Assembly (NCBI GenBank): GCA_000179315.1
Contig: ADZZ01000631.1
Location: 1 to 49,499, forward strand
Length of the DNA stretch: 49,499 nt
Reading direction: 5' to 3'
From: a delta proteobacterium NaphS2
GTDB taxonomy: Bacteria > Desulfobacterota > DSM-4660 > Desulfatiglandales > Desulfatiglandaceae
In this document: piece by piece, positions 35,487-43,506 of the stretch
Position numbering within the stretch: the stretch's first letter is position 1
How the letters are laid out: the number at the start of each line of letters is the position of its first letter
Notes under the pieces: generated by a model
Databases searched by the model: none
Told to the model about the DNA's origin: nothing
The model's input: only the letters and a program-made list of their open reading frames with translations
Program-made: the position numbers and the translations under genes

Positions 35487-36284
35487 ATGTTCAAAGAAAA
35501 AGTGATTGTGATTAAAGGGGCGGGGGATCTGGCTACGGGTGTGGCCGCGCGCCTGTGGCGAAGCGGTTTCTCTGTTTTGATGACGGAGATTGAGCAGCCC
35601 CTGACGGTTCGGAGAACCGTTTCGCTCTCGGACGCCGTTTATGACGGTGAAACGGCCGTCGAAGATATGACCGCCCGTCGGGTTCGGAACCGTGAGAATA
35701 TTTTGAATGCATTGAAAGATCGGGTGATTCCCGTCATTGTGGACCCAAAAGCGGAAATCGTTAAAGAGATCGATCCCTTTGCCGTCATTGACGCCGTCAT
35801 GGCCAAAAAGAACCTGGGGACCCGCATGGAAGACGCCCCTTTTGTGGTGGGGCTTGGACCCGGATTCACGGCGGGAGAAGATGTTCATGCGGTTGTGGAG
35901 ACCAAGCGGGGGCACACGCTGGGACGGGTGATCTGGGAAGGTTCGGCCATTACCAACACCAGTATTCCGGGTGAGGTGAAGGGCATCGGTTCGAACCGTG
36001 TCATCAGGGCACCGGCACCGGGCATTTTTAAAGGCGTTCTCTCCATCGGAACCCATGTGGAAGAAGGCGATATTGTCGCCTATGCGGACGAGTTCCCTGT
36101 TCTGGCCTCTATTTCAGGTATGTTGCGCGGATTGCTCCATGACGGTGTCTTGGTCGAGAAGGGTCTCAAGAGCGGCGACATCGATCCCAGGGATGTCCAG
36201 GCAAGTTGCTGGACCATTTCCGACAAAGCCCTGGCCATCGGCGGGGGGGCTTTGGAAGCGGTGATGATGACGGTTAACAGCTAG
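35487..36284 (+). CDS. yqeB: YqeB-family selenium-dependent molybdenum hydroxylase maturation protein
   Basis: 265 residues of the YqeB/EF2563 family. It has an N-terminal Rossmann-like VIVIKGAGDLATGVAARL, MTEIEQPLTVRRTVSLSDAV, APFVVGLGPGFTAGEDVHAV and a lipoyl-like C-terminal half with APAPGIFKG and GTHVEEGDIVAYAD. The family travels with labile-selenium molybdenum hydroxylases; the exact chemistry is unsettled. No hydroxylase structural gene is in the window. Ninety bases separate it from the upstream gene. Confidence 0.85.
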   Translation: MFKEKVIVIKGAGDLATGVAARLWRSGFSVLMTEIEQPLTVRRTVSLSDAVYDGETAVEDMTARRVRNRENILNALKDRVIPVIVDPKAEIVKEIDPFAVIDAVMAKKNLGTRMEDAPFVVGLGPGFTAGEDVHAVVETKRGHTLGRVIWEGSAITNTSIPGEVKGIGSNRVIRAPAPGIFKGVLSIGTHVEEGDIVAYADEFPVLASISGMLRGLLHDGVLVEKGLKSGDIDPRDVQASCWTISDKALAIGGGALEAVMMTVNS

Positions 36285-36310
36285 CCAAAGATATTTGAAA
36301 TTTAAAAAAC

Positions 36311-36533
36311 GAATATCGAATATCGAGCAAGAAATGTCGAATTACGAAGTTCTCCTATGAAGCTTCATCTGTTTTGACGTCTGTGGGAGCGGCGTCTCGC
36401 CGCGACATTCGGATCAGGTCGTGGCTGGAAGCCGCTTACACAGGAAGGAAGTTTCATTCTCGCTCAAACCGGCCCGCCGGCGGCTTGGCTTACTTCTAAA
36501 TTCATTATTCCGTGTTCGATATTCTGCGGTTCA
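36311..36533 (+). repeat. 223-bp terminal-inverted-repeat element (MITE-like) interrupting the yqeB-xdhC gap
   Basis: The left arm, 36311-36350 (GAATATCGAATATCGAGCAA and onward to GAAGT), recurs in reverse complement at 36492-36533. The reverse complement of the right arm reads GAATATCGAACACGGAATAA, then TGAATTTAGAAGT. Over the best 33 bases about 25 match. No coding frame lies inside. A second palindrome (36382-36442) sits between the arms. The form suggests a small non-autonomous repeat element. Confidence 0.6.
36382..36442 (+). repeat. REP/REPIN-like palindrome
   Basis: A 25-base arm beginning TGTGGGAGCGGC (36382-36406) and an inverted 25-base partner ending CCGCTTACACA (36418-36442) flank an 11-base loop. 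The GTGGGAGCGG core resembles REP sequences known from pseudomonads. REPINs are paired inverted REPs dispersed by RAYT transposases; no RAYT gene is in the window. Confidence 0.6.
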
Positions 36534-36562
36534 AAAAACGTATTTAAAAGCAAACCGTTACA

Positions 36563-36587
36563 AGTCTGAGAGATGACCTCTCAGACT
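36563..36587 (+). other. perfect 10-bp hairpin in the xdhC leader
   Basis: AGTCTGAGAG (36563-36572) pairs exactly with CTCTCAGACT (36578-36587) around a five-base loop. It lies 56 bases before the xdhC start. No U-run follows, so it is not a classic terminator; an operator or mRNA element is possible. Confidence 0.45.
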
Positions 36588-36643
36588 GATTGAGTAAGAA
36601 TTTAAAGGCCAGCCAATAGCGGACTTTATTGGAGGCGTATGAC

Positions 36644-37417
36644 ATGATCGATGTTTTTGAAGGAGCGTTAAAGACGCTGAAGGCCGGAGAGAGTGTTGCA
36701 TTGGCAACCATTGTCCGGTCCCACGGCTCAACACCCCGGGCGGTGGGCGCCAAGATGCTGGTTTTTCCCGACGGCCGTATTTTGGGAAGCATCGGGGGCG
36801 GTGCCATGGAAAAGCAGGTGATTGAAGAGGCCAAAGAAGCCATCAGAAACGGGTTGCCCAAAATGGTGCAATTCAAACTCAAAGAGGTGGCGTTGGGCCA
36901 TTTGGGGGTCTGCGGCGGTGAAAATGATATCTTCATCGATGTCATTGCCGGCAAGAAGCAGCTCATCATCGTGGGTGCGGGCCATCTGGGCCGTCAACTC
37001 TCCAAACTGGGCGCTTTTCTGGGGATGGATGTGGTCGTATTCGATGACCGTTCGGAATACGCCAATGAAGAACGGTTTCCCGATGCCCGTGAGATTATTG
37101 TGGGGGATGTAAAAAAAGAACTTGAAAAATTCCCCATTCATGCATGGAGCCACGTGGTGATCGTCACCCGCGGCCACGAACTGGACGGGGTGGCCCTCGA
37201 AACCGTCATCCGCTCGCAGGCGCGATACCTTGGCATGATCGGCAGCCGCACGAAAAAAGCCAAAATCTATGCAGAATTGTTGGAAAAGGGGATTGAGCGG
37301 GAACTGCTGGACCGGGTCCACGCCCCCATCGGCCTTGATATCGGCGCGGAAACGCCTGAAGAAATCGCCATCGCCATCATGGCTGAAATCATTTCCGTGG
37401 GGCGGGAGAAAATTTAA
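36644..37417 (+). CDS. xdhC: XdhC family protein (molybdenum hydroxylase cofactor insertion)
   Basis: 257 residues from the ATG at 36644, eight bases after GGAGG. The N-terminal XdhC_CoxI domain has LATIVRSHGSTPRAVGAKM and LGSIGGGAMEKQVIEEA. The C-terminal Rossmann domain has LIIVGAGHLGRQLSKLGA, VIVTRGHELDGVAL and YLGMIGSRTKKAKI. XdhC proteins bind Mo cofactor, promote its sulfuration and deliver it to hydroxylases. Together with yqeB and the molybdopterin-binding protein this forms a maturation set. Confidence 0.88.
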   Translation: MIDVFEGALKTLKAGESVALATIVRSHGSTPRAVGAKMLVFPDGRILGSIGGGAMEKQVIEEAKEAIRNGLPKMVQFKLKEVALGHLGVCGGENDIFIDVIAGKKQLIIVGAGHLGRQLSKLGAFLGMDVVVFDDRSEYANEERFPDAREIIVGDVKKELEKFPIHAWSHVVIVTRGHELDGVALETVIRSQARYLGMIGSRTKKAKIYAELLEKGIERELLDRVHAPIGLDIGAETPEEIAIAIMAEIISVGREKI

Positions 37418-37437
37418 CTACCAAAGAAGAACCGTGG

Positions 37438-38691
37438 ATGGAAAATATAGCGCTGACGCTCTCCAAAATTGATAAGCTTCTTTTCGACGCCCTTCATCAG
37501 GACGAAAGTCGCCGAAAAACCATCCGGAAAGCAGACTTAAGTGATGGCGAGTGGGGTGCCTTTCTACAAACGGCTATTCGGCACAATGTCTCAGCCTTTC
37601 TTTATTATCGATTGAAAGAGGACGGAAGCTTGCCTTTTCTGCCCGAGGCCGTTCAAACGACCCTTCGAGAGCGCTATATGATAAATTCGGCAAGAAACCT
37701 GGGTTTCTTTTTCCGTCTCAAAAAAATTCTGGAGTCGTTTCAGGAAGAAAATATTCGGGTGATGGCTCTCAAAGGGGCCCACCTGGCCCATACGGTTTAC
37801 AAGAATAGTTCCGTAAGGGAAATGAGTGACATTGATCTTTTGGTTCCACCGGACGACCTGAAAATTGCCGACAAAGTCCTTCAAGAAAATGGCTATGTGC
37901 CCGATAGTCCCAGTGATATTGAATTTGAATTGAAGCATTTTGCGCACCTGCCCATCTATAAAAAGCCTTTCGCACCGGCTATTGAGCTTCACTGGACCAT
38001 TTCAAAACCAAAGCCGTCTTATCACTTTGAAGAAGTGCTATTTTGGGACGATGCAGATAATTTTCAGGTTCAGGGCATGTCGTTAAAGGGATTGTCACGC
38101 GAATTACTGTTGATCCATCTCTGTACACACATATCACATCAACACGGTTTCAAGATCGCCATGAGGAGCTATTGCGATATAGCGGAACTTATTGACAAAT
38201 ACGGTGAGGATTTGGATTGGCAACGGATGGCGGATATTGCCGTTCATTCAGGTGTCACCAGGGGTGTATTTGTTTCACTATTAATTGCAAATCAACTTTT
38301 GGGGGCCAAAATATCCAATGAAACCCTTCGGTCACTAGAACCTTTCAATATGAGCGATGAGGTCCTGAATGCAGCGCTTTATCAATGTCTGTCTCATGAT
38401 CCTTTAAAAAGAGATTTTACGGTTGAAAATGCTAAAGTGCTTCAAAGGAAAGGGAGTTGGCGAAAGACAATGGGAATGTTTCAGCGGATTTTTTTGCCCA
38501 GGCAAATTATTGCCAGACTTTATGGGTTGAATCCGAATTCCTGGTATTTTCTATTGTTTTACCCTGTGCGTTTCAAAGATCTTATTATCCGCCACGGTCG
38601 ACTGATTAGAAATTATAGAAACGAAGACAAGGATACTATTGAGCTTGTAAACCGACTTTCAATGATCGAAAACTGGCTGGCGGAAAAATGA
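37438..38691 (+). CDS. nucleotidyltransferase family protein (NTP_transf_5 type)
   Basis: 417 residues. The core VMALKGAHLAHTVYKNSSVR is followed by EMSDIDLLVPPDDL, containing the Asp-x-Asp metal motif of the polymerase-beta-like fold. A long helical C-terminal part includes LLLIHLCTHISHQHGFKI. These proteins are frequent beside PqqD/HprK-like RiPP genes, though their substrate is unknown. It starts 20 bases after xdhC but functionally fits the RiPP island that begins here. Codon use appears more AT-rich than in the Wsp operon. Confidence 0.8.
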   Translation: MENIALTLSKIDKLLFDALHQDESRRKTIRKADLSDGEWGAFLQTAIRHNVSAFLYYRLKEDGSLPFLPEAVQTTLRERYMINSARNLGFFFRLKKILESFQEENIRVMALKGAHLAHTVYKNSSVREMSDIDLLVPPDDLKIADKVLQENGYVPDSPSDIEFELKHFAHLPIYKKPFAPAIELHWTISKPKPSYHFEEVLFWDDADNFQVQGMSLKGLSRELLLIHLCTHISHQHGFKIAMRSYCDIAELIDKYGEDLDWQRMADIAVHSGVTRGVFVSLLIANQLLGAKISNETLRSLEPFNMSDEVLNAALYQCLSHDPLKRDFTVENAKVLQRKGSWRKTMGMFQRIFLPRQIIARLYGLNPNSWYFLLFYPVRFKDLIIRHGRLIRNYRNEDKDTIELVNRLSMIENWLAEK

Positions 38692-38814
38692 TGACGTGAA
38701 AAGCATATCATTTAAGCGATTCAAGTCTCGGCTAGAGTCGTAGCCTAAAGCAATACAGTGATGGTCTTAATTTTGTGGAATCGTCTAAATTAAAGCGAAA
38801 TGAGACGATAACAA

Positions 38815-39936
38815 ATGAATATAGCCCTTTTAAGCCACAATCAGTTTGATCCGTTCTTACGAAATGGTGGATGTCAAGATCTAATGGCTCGGCTGAGCTT
38901 TTTGAAAAAGCAGGGAAATCGAACCTCCATTTTCAATTTTTTGGCCAATGACCTCCATCACAAGTTTTTCATCGATTCACCAACTGACGCAAGTGATCCA
39001 GGGGTGTTCAGGCAGAGAAATAAGGGTCAAGCAGTCCTTCACGGGATTGATTATTACGAGGAGATTCTGCCGTGGAATATCGATGCTGAGCCGGACAAAC
39101 GGGGACCCATTGTCAAAACAATAGTAAAAAGTATTCAACACCTGGATATTGACTACATTATTACGACCGACCAGGATTATTACTCTCTATTCGTTGCATG
39201 GTACCTAAGAATCCCGGGGTCACATTTTTTTCATTCTCAAGTTAATGTTTGGGGTTTCTCGAAAAATATGTGTTTTACCCATTTTTTAAAAAAGAGAACG
39301 GTTTTCACAAACAGCAAATTCATGCGAACTCAAGTCAAGACACTTTTGAACATTGATTCTGAAGTGTGGTACCCCCCTATCAATTTCGATGTGTATCGGG
39401 TCCCGAGGGATGAAAGTCGCACAGGTAGGATCGGATTTTGTTCCGGGCAGGAGAAAGGAAATGCCGTGGTTGCAGAGATCGTTGCACGCATGCCCGAAAA
39501 CCATTTTATCATAGCGGGTGGGCGGTTTCCTGAACACCTTCTTGGGCGATCGCAGAACGTGGCCTTGCTGAGTTTTATTTCTGATATGAAGGCATTTTAT
39601 GGGCAGATAGACTTGTTGTTGGTGCCGTCTGTTTGCGAGGAGGCTTTTGGTCGTGTTATATTGGAGGCAGCCGCCAGCGGTATTCCTGTTATCGCAAATC
39701 AGGTCGGTGGTATTCCTGAGGCATTAGGACCCAGTGGTGTTTTAATCGAATTAGAGGACCTAGGGAGTGGAATCCTCAAAGAAACTGTGAACAAATATGT
39801 TACCGAAATCCGCCGCCTTTTGAACGATAATGATCTCTATAAGTTTTACACCACCAAAGCATTTTCGTGGGCCAAAACTTATGAGAGGGAACAAACTATC
39901 CGGGATCATAGCATTTACGGAAGATATATTAAGTGA
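38815..39936 (+). CDS. glycosyltransferase family 4-like protein
   Basis: 373 residues with a GT-B organisation. The N-half is divergent (MNIALLSHNQFDPFLRNGG), and the C-half has the donor-site region SVCEEAFGRVILEAAASGIP followed by VIANQVGGIPEAL, the E-x7-E pattern of GT4 enzymes. No membrane segment is seen. The sugar and acceptor cannot be told. It sits between the nucleotidyltransferase and the convergent peptide-maturation genes, so a role either in peptide decoration or in surface polysaccharide is possible. Confidence 0.8.
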   Translation: MNIALLSHNQFDPFLRNGGCQDLMARLSFLKKQGNRTSIFNFLANDLHHKFFIDSPTDASDPGVFRQRNKGQAVLHGIDYYEEILPWNIDAEPDKRGPIVKTIVKSIQHLDIDYIITTDQDYYSLFVAWYLRIPGSHFFHSQVNVWGFSKNMCFTHFLKKRTVFTNSKFMRTQVKTLLNIDSEVWYPPINFDVYRVPRDESRTGRIGFCSGQEKGNAVVAEIVARMPENHFIIAGGRFPEHLLGRSQNVALLSFISDMKAFYGQIDLLLVPSVCEEAFGRVILEAAASGIPVIANQVGGIPEALGPSGVLIELEDLGSGILKETVNKYVTEIRRLLNDNDLYKFYTTKAFSWAKTYEREQTIRDHSIYGRYIK

Positions 39937-39966
39937 TTATTCCTGGCGAATTGCACTTTTGAAATT

Positions 39967-40044
39967 GAACTGATTTAAAAAGTGTCTGAGGACGATGCGC
40001 GGTTGGGTCCTAAGCCCAGATCAAAAAAATCACTAAATCAGTTC
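39967..40044. terminator. inverted repeat between convergent genes, possible two-way terminator
   Basis: GAACTGATTTA (39967-39977) is exactly complementary to TAAATCAGTTC (40034-40044). Between the arms lies a small hairpin, TGGG/CCCA near 40003-40018. The repeat separates the glycosyltransferase (+) from the peptidase (-) and overlaps the last codons of the latter. The long spacer makes the assignment tentative. Confidence 0.4.
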
Positions 40045-40667
40045 AGTTCGTTTTTTTGGGGCAATTTTCGTTCATCTATTAGGAGCCTGTAGGGAGGCCT
40101 GATAATCCAGTTCTCGTGATTTGGATGCAAATATCCGATGGGTCGACCACCAAGCGTAAGCACAAGTTCAGTACCGTGTGCGCCATCAAACGAAATAACT
40201 TTGGGTTTCTTGAACCAGCGGCAGGCTATCTGGGGAATCCTTGTGTCGGCAAGCAGACGATAAAAGATCCTTAAAATAGGCCTGATCTGTGAAAAGGTTG
40301 TGCGCAAAGCGCGCACCAGCAATGAGTAGGTATAGCCGGTTCGACCATTCAAAACCTTTTGCTTTTTGCCGTTTCGTTCTAGATATAGGACCCTTCCCAC
40401 GATAGTATCGGAGTTCAAGATATTCTCATCGATGAACCTGTTGTTGTCCCCTCTCGTTCTGAGCCTTCCGTTTCTCACAGAAATAACCCGGTGGGTAATT
40501 GAGCATTTCTTATCAGGTGAGAAAAAGGTGACCACATCTCCCAGTGCTGGCTTTCGTACCATGTAGGGACGAACACCAAGAAGGTCCCCGGCCCGAAGGG
40601 TGGGTCTCATGCTTGGCCCGGTGCAGTAAATTCTTTTTTCGGGATTCAGCCGTGTAGAATGTATCAT
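40038..40667 (-). CDS. S24/S26-family serine peptidase, SEC11-like active site
   Basis: 209 residues. The signal-peptidase boxes are clear: CTGPSMRPTLRAGD (Ser19), GDVVTFFSP, SITHRVISV (His59) and RTRGDNNRFID (Asp74). A His stands where bacterial leader peptidase has its catalytic Lys, so the site is Ser-His-Asp as in archaeal/ER SEC11. No strong N-terminal membrane anchor is visible. The ATG overlaps the scmC stop (ATGA), showing tight coupling to the RiPP genes. Leader removal from the precursor peptide is a reasonable guess, but the family also occurs here with unknown roles. Confidence 0.78.
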   Translation of the reverse strand: MIHSTRLNPEKRIYCTGPSMRPTLRAGDLLGVRPYMVRKPALGDVVTFFSPDKKCSITHRVISVRNGRLRTRGDNNRFIDENILNSDTIVGRVLYLERNGKKQKVLNGRTGYTYSLLVRALRTTFSQIRPILRIFYRLLADTRIPQIACRWFKKPKVISFDGAHGTELVLTLGGRPIGYLHPNHENWIIRPPYRLLIDERKLPQKNELN

Positions 40668-41617
40668 TCAAAAACCTTGTCAATTTCACCCCAGAAACAA
40701 CCGGAAATGCTTATCCGAAGTATGAACATGGGAATGGTTTTTGCCATTTCTAATGCGTTTTGGAAGATCTCCAGCCTTAGTTTTCTCTTGTCTGCATTGC
40801 TGAGGCATAATGTATGATTATAGTATGCCTGCCATGCGCTTTCAGCGCTTTTGGCAGCCGCTGCAGACGCTCCAAGGGGGATAATCCCGTCGTGAGAAGC
40901 TTTTTGCAAAAAGAAAACTGCCTTTACCGGGACAGAATATTGGGAGTTACATTCGGGTTCTTCATTTTTTTTGAAAAAAGTACTCCATGTGGGGAAAGGA
41001 TGTGCAAAATAGGAACCGTTTTGCTTAACAATAAGTGCAGAATCGTCACATAGGGTCCTCCAGGGAGGCTTTGCCCTGCTCGCGCATGTCGACTTACCGC
41101 CCCCACCAGATGCAGCAAAAAGAAATCCGCCTCCATTCTTCTCTATAAGTGAGGCGTGAAACGGCAGGCCACCTTTCACTTGTGCGGTTCGGAATATGGG
41201 GTAAAGCGACTGCTGCATTCTCATAATCTCAATATCCCAATTCATGGTATCCTTGATATCACATATGACGTCCCTTCCATTTGGATGATAAAAGAATCTG
41301 ACGGGCCCCATCCTTATTGGTTCCCAAGCAAGGCCCGCAGACGCGCCAAAAAATCCGGTGTCCTCTATTAACATTGACGATTCGCTGTCTGCAGAATCTC
41401 TCTTCGTTCGAATGACAATAAAACGACGATAGTTGTGCGGAACTTTGGCTCCGTTCGTCAGGCCGATAATTTTACAGAATCTGTTTGTCCATTCAAGGGT
41501 TTCATCGTTGGCGCAAAATACCCAAGTCTCACCGTCGGCAAGAGACAAACAGAACGTCTCAGACGGCAATTCCAGGCTCTTCTGCCTGTGATTAGACACC
41601 AAATCTATGGTCTGCAA
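40664..41617 (-). CDS. scmC: HprK-like protein of the SynChlorMet cassette (ScmC-type)
   Basis: 317 residues from a TTG, with no good ribosome site; a TAG stands three codons upstream. The C-half contains GLPFHASLIE and the P-loop FAASGGGGKST (about 167-177), then CDDSALIV, as in the HPr kinase/phosphorylase fold reused in RiPP clusters. It may phosphorylate the peptide or act as an NTP-dependent accessory factor; the true reaction is not known. The family assignment to ScmC rests on the HprK-like fold plus the adjacent scmD, scmE and scmF. Confidence 0.68.
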   Translation of the reverse strand: MQTIDLVSNHRQKSLELPSETFCLSLADGETWVFCANDETLEWTNRFCKIIGLTNGAKVPHNYRRFIVIRTKRDSADSESSMLIEDTGFFGASAGLAWEPIRMGPVRFFYHPNGRDVICDIKDTMNWDIEIMRMQQSLYPIFRTAQVKGGLPFHASLIEKNGGGFLFAASGGGGKSTCASRAKPPWRTLCDDSALIVKQNGSYFAHPFPTWSTFFKKNEEPECNSQYSVPVKAVFFLQKASHDGIIPLGASAAAAKSAESAWQAYYNHTLCLSNADKRKLRLEIFQNALEMAKTIPMFILRISISGCFWGEIDKVFE

Positions 41618-41915
41618 TATGGACTATTTACCCGGATAGAAAATTAGCACTCTCTTAAAAAGAGAGTAGGATTGGTCGATTATGGCGATACTGGCATTTT
41701 CTTTAAGGGTGTCACAGCCAAAAAGGACTTGCCCTCAAAAAAAACAGAGAATTTCATGCTGATAGCGGCTAGGCCATTTCAGCATTTCTGAAATTATGGC
41801 TCAGGAAATCCGCTCCAATGGCATACAGAGTTAGCCTTGTTTATCAGAAAGCACTCTTGACAGAACTCTTCTCCCGACGCAAAGTCGACGGGATTACCCT
41901 TGGACCACTTGTGGA
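41618..41915 (-). other. 298-base stretch between precursor gene and scmC, no clear gene
   Basis: On the minus strand a start-less frame continues past the precursor in another phase, with three Cys (FCQECFLINK, SVCHWSG), and ends in TAA at about 41794. Two hairpins lie in the stretch: ATTTCAG/CTGAAAT (41776-41794) and ACTCTCTT/AAGAGAGT (41649-41667). Neither is followed by a convincing T-run, but they could partly separate precursor from enzyme expression. Confidence 0.4.
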
Positions 41916-42194
41916 TTATCCTGAAAAAGCATCTCCCGCTGCACAATTCACGCCCCAACCCGTATAACCAGCTTGACAAGCACCCGCTTCTGAGCCGCCA
42001 CCTCCAGTGCTACATTGACCTGATGTGGAACCACCCGGTACACATGAGTGGGCATTGTTTACATTCTGTGCTGTTTGGCTACCAGGGGAGCAATAAAGGG
42101 CGTTCTCATCAGCAGGACCACTCGTTCCGTTGTTACAGTGAGCGGAAGTCATTTCAACGTTCAACGGATTAAGACCAGGTTTTTCCCACTTCAT
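41916..42194 (-). CDS. candidate RiPP precursor peptide, six cysteines
   Basis: 92 residues from the ATG at 42194; a strong AAAGGAGG lies eight bases upstream and a GTG directly precedes the ATG. The leader-like start is MKWEKPGLNPLNVEM, resembling the K-W-x-K-P-x-L-x-x-L openings of other radical-SAM-modified peptides. The rest is rich in Gly, Ser, Thr, Ala and Asn, with Cys at 20, 35, 51, 61, 73 and 84, and ends CAAGDAFSG. It is flanked by scmE upstream and scmC downstream on the same strand. Composition, size, ribosome site and place all fit a precursor whose cysteines could be cross-linked to alpha or side-chain carbons (sactipeptide- or ranthipeptide-like). No homologue was recognised from memory. 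The opposite strand also holds an open frame, judged a shadow. Confidence 0.75.
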   Translation of the reverse strand: MKWEKPGLNPLNVEMTSAHCNNGTSGPADENALYCSPGSQTAQNVNNAHSCVPGGSTSGQCSTGGGGSEAGACQAGYTGWGVNCAAGDAFSG

Positions 42195-42349
42195 CACTTA
42201 AGCCTCCTTTGAATTAAAATGTTGATGATGTTCATTGGAATCTTACACCATACCCAACACGTTTGTGAAACTTTTTCCTCGCCTCAAATGGAACCCCGTA
42301 TTCTTTGAAAATGAATAGTAACGCTGTCTTAACACTCAACAACAGGTTC

Positions 42350-43450
42350 TCATATATTTTCGGGCAAAACGCCCCCTTCTTGAAGAAAACGTCTCAAACA
42401 AGCATCAGGGCTGGGGTGATTGACTTTCCCCAAAATATTGCTGGCGAGGGCAGGGCAATTGCCTGTACAATATGGAATATAATCACATCCCTCGCAGAAT
42501 TCAAAAGAGGAAAGATGAACCGAGCGTCTGCCCCTGATTTTTAAGAGTTCAGGATGTTCCTGCCATACTTTTACGAGGCTATCCTTATTTATTTTGCCAA
42601 GCTCAATATTTGATAATTGGATACACGGAATCATTACGCCATCAGCTCTGACTGCGAGCTTGCCGAAAACGGCTCCGCAAGCACTCAGGTAACCACGCCC
42701 GGGTAGCCTCAGCAATCCTTCTTTACGGGCTCGCTCCATTTCAAGCCATATCTTTCCATCTGCGAGAGGTCCAGCCTGAGCGCTTATGCGTCCATTATAC
42801 TTCTTTTCTAGCTTAACGAGGGAGACCATTGCCAAAGATCGTTCTTTAGGCGTCAGCATGATTTGTTCTGCATTTCGCCTGCATAACCCCATATAAGAGG
42901 CCGAATTAGTGGAAAATGAGTTCAATCCAATTTCTTCCAGCAACAGTTCTGCAATGCCCTCTAAATCATACACATTACCCTTGTGAATTGTGACTCGAAC
43001 AGTTGCAGTAATTCCATGCCTTAATAAGGTCTTTAATCCGTTAATTGCCCTAGAGAAATTGCCTTTTCCGCGCATTTCATCGTGGGTAATGGGAATTGAT
43101 CCATCAATGGAGACCTGCACATAGTTGCATCGCTTGGACGCGGCGATAAAAGCAGCAATTTCATCTGTAATCAGAGTGCCGTTACTCATGATTGAAAAGC
43201 GAATTTGGTTTCTTGCGAGACTGCTCAATATTTCTTTGAGGTCATCCCGCAAGAAGGGTTCTCCGCCGCCAAGACATACTTCCATAACGACACATTGTTT
43301 CAACTCTTCAAAAAACCTAAGCCATTCCTCTGTTTCTATATCTTCCTTAGTCTCGCCGGCACTGTTAAAATGATAGCAGTATTTGCATCGTAGATTACAC
43401 TTGCTGGTTATCTCGACGTCCAATAATCTTGGGGTGCTCATTACACGCAT
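42350..43450 (-). CDS. scmE: radical SAM/SPASM protein, SynChlorMet cassette ScmE-type
   Basis: 366 residues. The radical SAM site is CNLRCKYC (Cys18, 22, 25), with GGGEPFLRDDL as the SAM-binding glycine motif. The C-terminal SPASM part holds auxiliary-cluster cysteines in SACGAVFGKL, MIPCIQLSNI, FEFCEGCDYIPYCTGNCP and PDACLRRF. The overall text (RVMSTPRLLDVEITSKCN, VQVSIDGSIPITHDEMRG, NSASYMGLCRRN) agrees closely with what I recall of the ScmE family. Such enzymes make thioether or C-C links on ribosomal peptides. It lies 56 bases after scmD and 155 bases before the precursor gene. Confidence 0.85.
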   Translation of the reverse strand: MRVMSTPRLLDVEITSKCNLRCKYCYHFNSAGETKEDIETEEWLRFFEELKQCVVMEVCLGGGEPFLRDDLKEILSSLARNQIRFSIMSNGTLITDEIAAFIAASKRCNYVQVSIDGSIPITHDEMRGKGNFSRAINGLKTLLRHGITATVRVTIHKGNVYDLEGIAELLLEEIGLNSFSTNSASYMGLCRRNAEQIMLTPKERSLAMVSLVKLEKKYNGRISAQAGPLADGKIWLEMERARKEGLLRLPGRGYLSACGAVFGKLAVRADGVMIPCIQLSNIELGKINKDSLVKVWQEHPELLKIRGRRSVHLSSFEFCEGCDYIPYCTGNCPALASNILGKVNHPSPDACLRRFLQEGGVLPENI

Positions 43451-43506
43451 GAAAAAATGGCCTCAAGTGCTTAATTTTCGGAGATCCGCTTTCCCTAATT
43501 TTTTCA

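Noticed and set aside
41794-41979. 61-residue minus frame overlapping the precursor end as a second peptide gene
   Set aside because: Its start lies inside the precursor gene in another phase without a ribosome site; kept only as a possible relic.
41900-42172. 90-residue + strand frame opposite the precursor
   Set aside because: It lacks a ribosome site, whereas the minus-strand frame has AAAGGAGG at good distance and fits the operon.
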